Assembly (NCBI GenBank): GCA_030591285.1
Contig: JAUVBH010000109.1
Coordinates: 1 to 6,111 of the forward strand
From: Thermoplasmatota archaeon
GTDB lineage: Archaea > Thermoplasmatota > Penumbrarchaeia > Penumbrarchaeales > Penumbrarchaeaceae
Direction of reading: 5' to 3'
DNA: 6,111 nucleotides
Shown here: piece by piece, positions 5,057 to 6,111 of the stretch
Layout of the letters: the number at the start of each line of letters is the position of its first letter
Position numbering within the stretch: the first letter of the stretch is position 1
Position numbers and translations under genes: made by a program
Notes under the pieces: generated by a model
Told to the model about the DNA's origin: nothing
The model's database searches: none
Seen by the model: the letters and a program-made list of their open reading frames with translations, nothing else

Positions 5057-5362
5057 ATGACACCGAGGACTATCACGATCTACAGAATATACCAGATATC
5101 TTCACACAGGACACAGGGATTCTATACCGCGGATGAGGAGGCCGTGGAGAAGTTCTGCAATCTGAAGTATGACATCGAATCCGATGATCTTGCACTCGAG
5201 AGGGTGCCTGTGAGACAGGTTACCAAATCAGAGGTGGTCTGCTTCAGTGAGGTGTTGGATCAGCTCAAAGAGCATAAGCAGAGGATAAATGAGCTTGAAG
5301 CCCAGGCTGATTCTGCTGGTATGAAGGAAGATGTCGTTCAGCTTATGGAGAACATCTGCTGA
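5057..5362 (+). CDS. Hypothetical protein with C-terminal coiled coil (101 aa)
   Basis: The family is not recognised. The protein starts with a basic, aromatic segment (TITIYRIYQISSHRTQGFY). It continues with an acidic helix (TADEEAVEKFCNL, 24-36) and a strand-like stretch (LALERVPVRQVTKSEVVCF). A charged helix from about 64 to 98 then has heptad-like spacing of Leu, Ile and Met (EVLDQLKEHKQRINELEA), suggesting dimerisation. No signal peptide or membrane segment is seen; three cysteines (34, 62, 101) are scattered, one of them the last residue. The ATG at 5057 is supported by the TATA box at 5030-5037. An overlapping frame from 4993 gives a shorter product with no heptad pattern and is less likely. 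The gene is divergent from DUF373-mptE and converges on the FN3 protein gene with a 25-bp gap. Confidence 0.65.
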   Translation: MTPRTITIYRIYQISSHRTQGFYTADEEAVEKFCNLKYDIESDDLALERVPVRQVTKSEVVCFSEVLDQLKEHKQRINELEAQADSAGMKEDVVQLMENIC

Positions 5363-5387
5363 CACCCATAGGATCTTGTAGGTCACT

Positions 5388-6111
5388 TCATTGTAGTGTC
5401 GGAGGTTCAACCTCCTGTCCATTAATTGGGTTTGGAGTAGGTTGTTGGGGTTTTGGATCAGTCATTATCTCTGGTGCTTGAACTTGCTGTATTTGTTCAA
5501 CATTGTCCATAGACTCACTTGCTGGTTGCAGAGGTGTTGGGTTTGCCAATCCTTGTGGGTATTGGTTTACAAACGCAACTGGATCATTCCTTTGCAAACT
5601 TGCGGAAGGTGATCCAATATTTTGACTGGGTCTAATTTGTCCGGATGAGACATCTTCTTTCGGACCGATCTGGGTCGAGGCTGGTCTTAGTGGTGGGTAG
5701 ATCGGATCTGGAAGAGGTGATCGTTCTGGGACATTATTGTCATTCTCCATATCATTCCGATCTTTTTTCGACCTTGAAAGGAGTAACAGGAACACTGTTA
5801 ATACAATGATCAGAATCAGGAACAGGGATATTGTGGATATGATCAAAGCTATTTTTATCGTATCAGTGTCATCAACGGTTTCGATATTGATCGGGACCTC
5901 AGGGCTCAGGGGTCCTTCTCCGTATTGATTTACTGCCGATATGGTGTAATAATATTCCTTATCCTTCTCTACCTCTTCATCTATCAGGAAATTAGTATTT
6001 CCATTGACCCTGCCCATGATCGTAGAAGATGTTCCCTCAGACCTTCTATAAATTACATATTCTGAAATGCCGACTCCCCCATCATCCGTTGGTCGGGCCC
6101 ATGACAAATAG
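5388..6111 (-). CDS. C-terminal part of an FN3-repeat surface protein with one membrane anchor (partial)
   Basis: The frame is open to the right edge; upstream codons read Tyr-Leu-Ser-Trp, so the start lies outside the window and an apparent TTG at 6107 is not the real start. Counting from that TTG, residues 1-77 are a fibronectin type III domain: SWARPTDDGG, the EYVIYR strand, KEYYYTISAVNQYGEGPLS and then a short linker. Residues 84-110 form one long hydrophobic helix. Lys and Arg follow (SRSKKDR), placing the tail inside the cell. The last 129 residues are rich in Pro, Gln and Asn with no predicted fold. The likely role is a cell-surface protein with FN3 repeats facing outward, as in many Thermoplasmatota; no PGF-CTERM or LPXTG-like sorting signal is seen. 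Confidence 0.85.
   Translation of the reverse strand, partial: YLSWARPTDDGGVGISEYVIYRRSEGTSSTIMGRVNGNTNFLIDEEVEKDKEYYYTISAVNQYGEGPLSPEVPINIETVDDTDTIKIALIISTISLFLILIIVLTVFLLLLSRSKKDRNDMENDNNVPERSPLPDPIYPPLRPASTQIGPKEDVSSGQIRPSQNIGSPSASLQRNDPVAFVNQYPQGLANPTPLQPASESMDNVEQIQQVQAPEIMTDPKPQQPTPNPINGQEVEPPTLQ
5401..5415. repeat. Inverted repeat GGAGGTT-c-AACCTCC at the 3' end of the FN3 gene
   Basis: Two 7-bp arms around a single base, inside the last codons of the FN3 protein gene (encoding EVEPP) and 38 bp beyond the stop of the convergent 5057 gene. It could form a hairpin in either transcript only if the loop opens to 3 or more bases. No T-run follows on either strand, so a classical intrinsic terminator is unlikely. 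Confidence 0.35.

Noticed and set aside
4924..5136. Plus-strand frame through the divergent region, with an inner ATG at 4993
   Set aside because: It runs through AT-rich promoter sequence and the palindromes. Its end overlaps the 5057 gene, whose frame is longer, has a heptad pattern and has a correctly placed TATA box.
5737..5928. Plus-strand open frame antisense to the membrane segment of the FN3 protein
   Set aside because: It is a by-product of the hydrophobic helix codons on the minus strand, with no start signals.
1..6111. CRISPR array, tRNA or rRNA genes, insertion sequence ends, toxin-antitoxin or defence genes
   Set aside because: No regularly spaced repeats, cloverleaf-like sequence, transposase motifs or terminal inverted repeats were seen. 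The two small genes at 2499-2938 lack toxin or antitoxin hallmarks.

Overview
The window looks like chromosomal DNA of an archaeon, most likely a euryarchaeote of the Thermoplasmatota type. The archaeal call is firm. It rests on ribosomal protein L40e (found in archaea and eukaryotes only), an archaeal RNase HII with a C-terminal PCNA-binding peptide, an MptE-type pterin pyrophosphokinase and a DUF373 membrane protein. TATA boxes also sit about 27 nt upstream of several start codons, which suggests leaderless mRNAs. The narrower placement is inference, from gene content and from the FN3-repeat surface protein style. No rRNA, tRNA, CRISPR array or insertion sequence was seen.

Layout. Positions 1-874 hold pyrF (minus strand; long 'type 2' OMP decarboxylase) and, 2 nt beyond its stop, the first codons of another gene that runs off the left edge. 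rnhB (RNase HII) diverges from pyrF and ends at 1741. It overlaps tail-to-tail by 14 bp with a minus-strand DUF3052-like gene, which lies downstream of the L40e gene. Positions 2499-2938 carry two small plus-strand hypothetical genes: a one-helix membrane or secreted peptide and a Cys/His-rich 59-residue protein. Positions 2984-4873 are a minus-strand two-gene operon, DUF373 then mptE, joined by a 12-nt spacer with an AGGAGG ribosome binding site. A 183-bp divergent promoter region follows, with two adjacent palindromes just upstream of a TATA box, and then a 101-residue plus-strand hypothetical gene. The right end is the C-terminus of a large surface protein: last FN3 domain, one membrane helix and a Pro/Gln-rich tail. 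It is cut by the window edge.

How the genes relate. Most are housekeeping: pyrimidine synthesis (PyrF), ribonucleotide removal and RNA primer processing (RNase HII), the ribosome (L40e) and C1-carrier pterin synthesis (MptE). The DUF373-mptE pairing is the clearest functional link. No obvious defence system or mobile element is present. The points most worth a second look are the GGAGGTG/ATCACCTCC pair upstream of the RNase HII core, the shared TATA box midway between the pyrF and long rnhB starts, the rnhB PIP-box codons overlapping an antisense gene, the tandem palindromes at 4997-5019, and the unassigned small genes.
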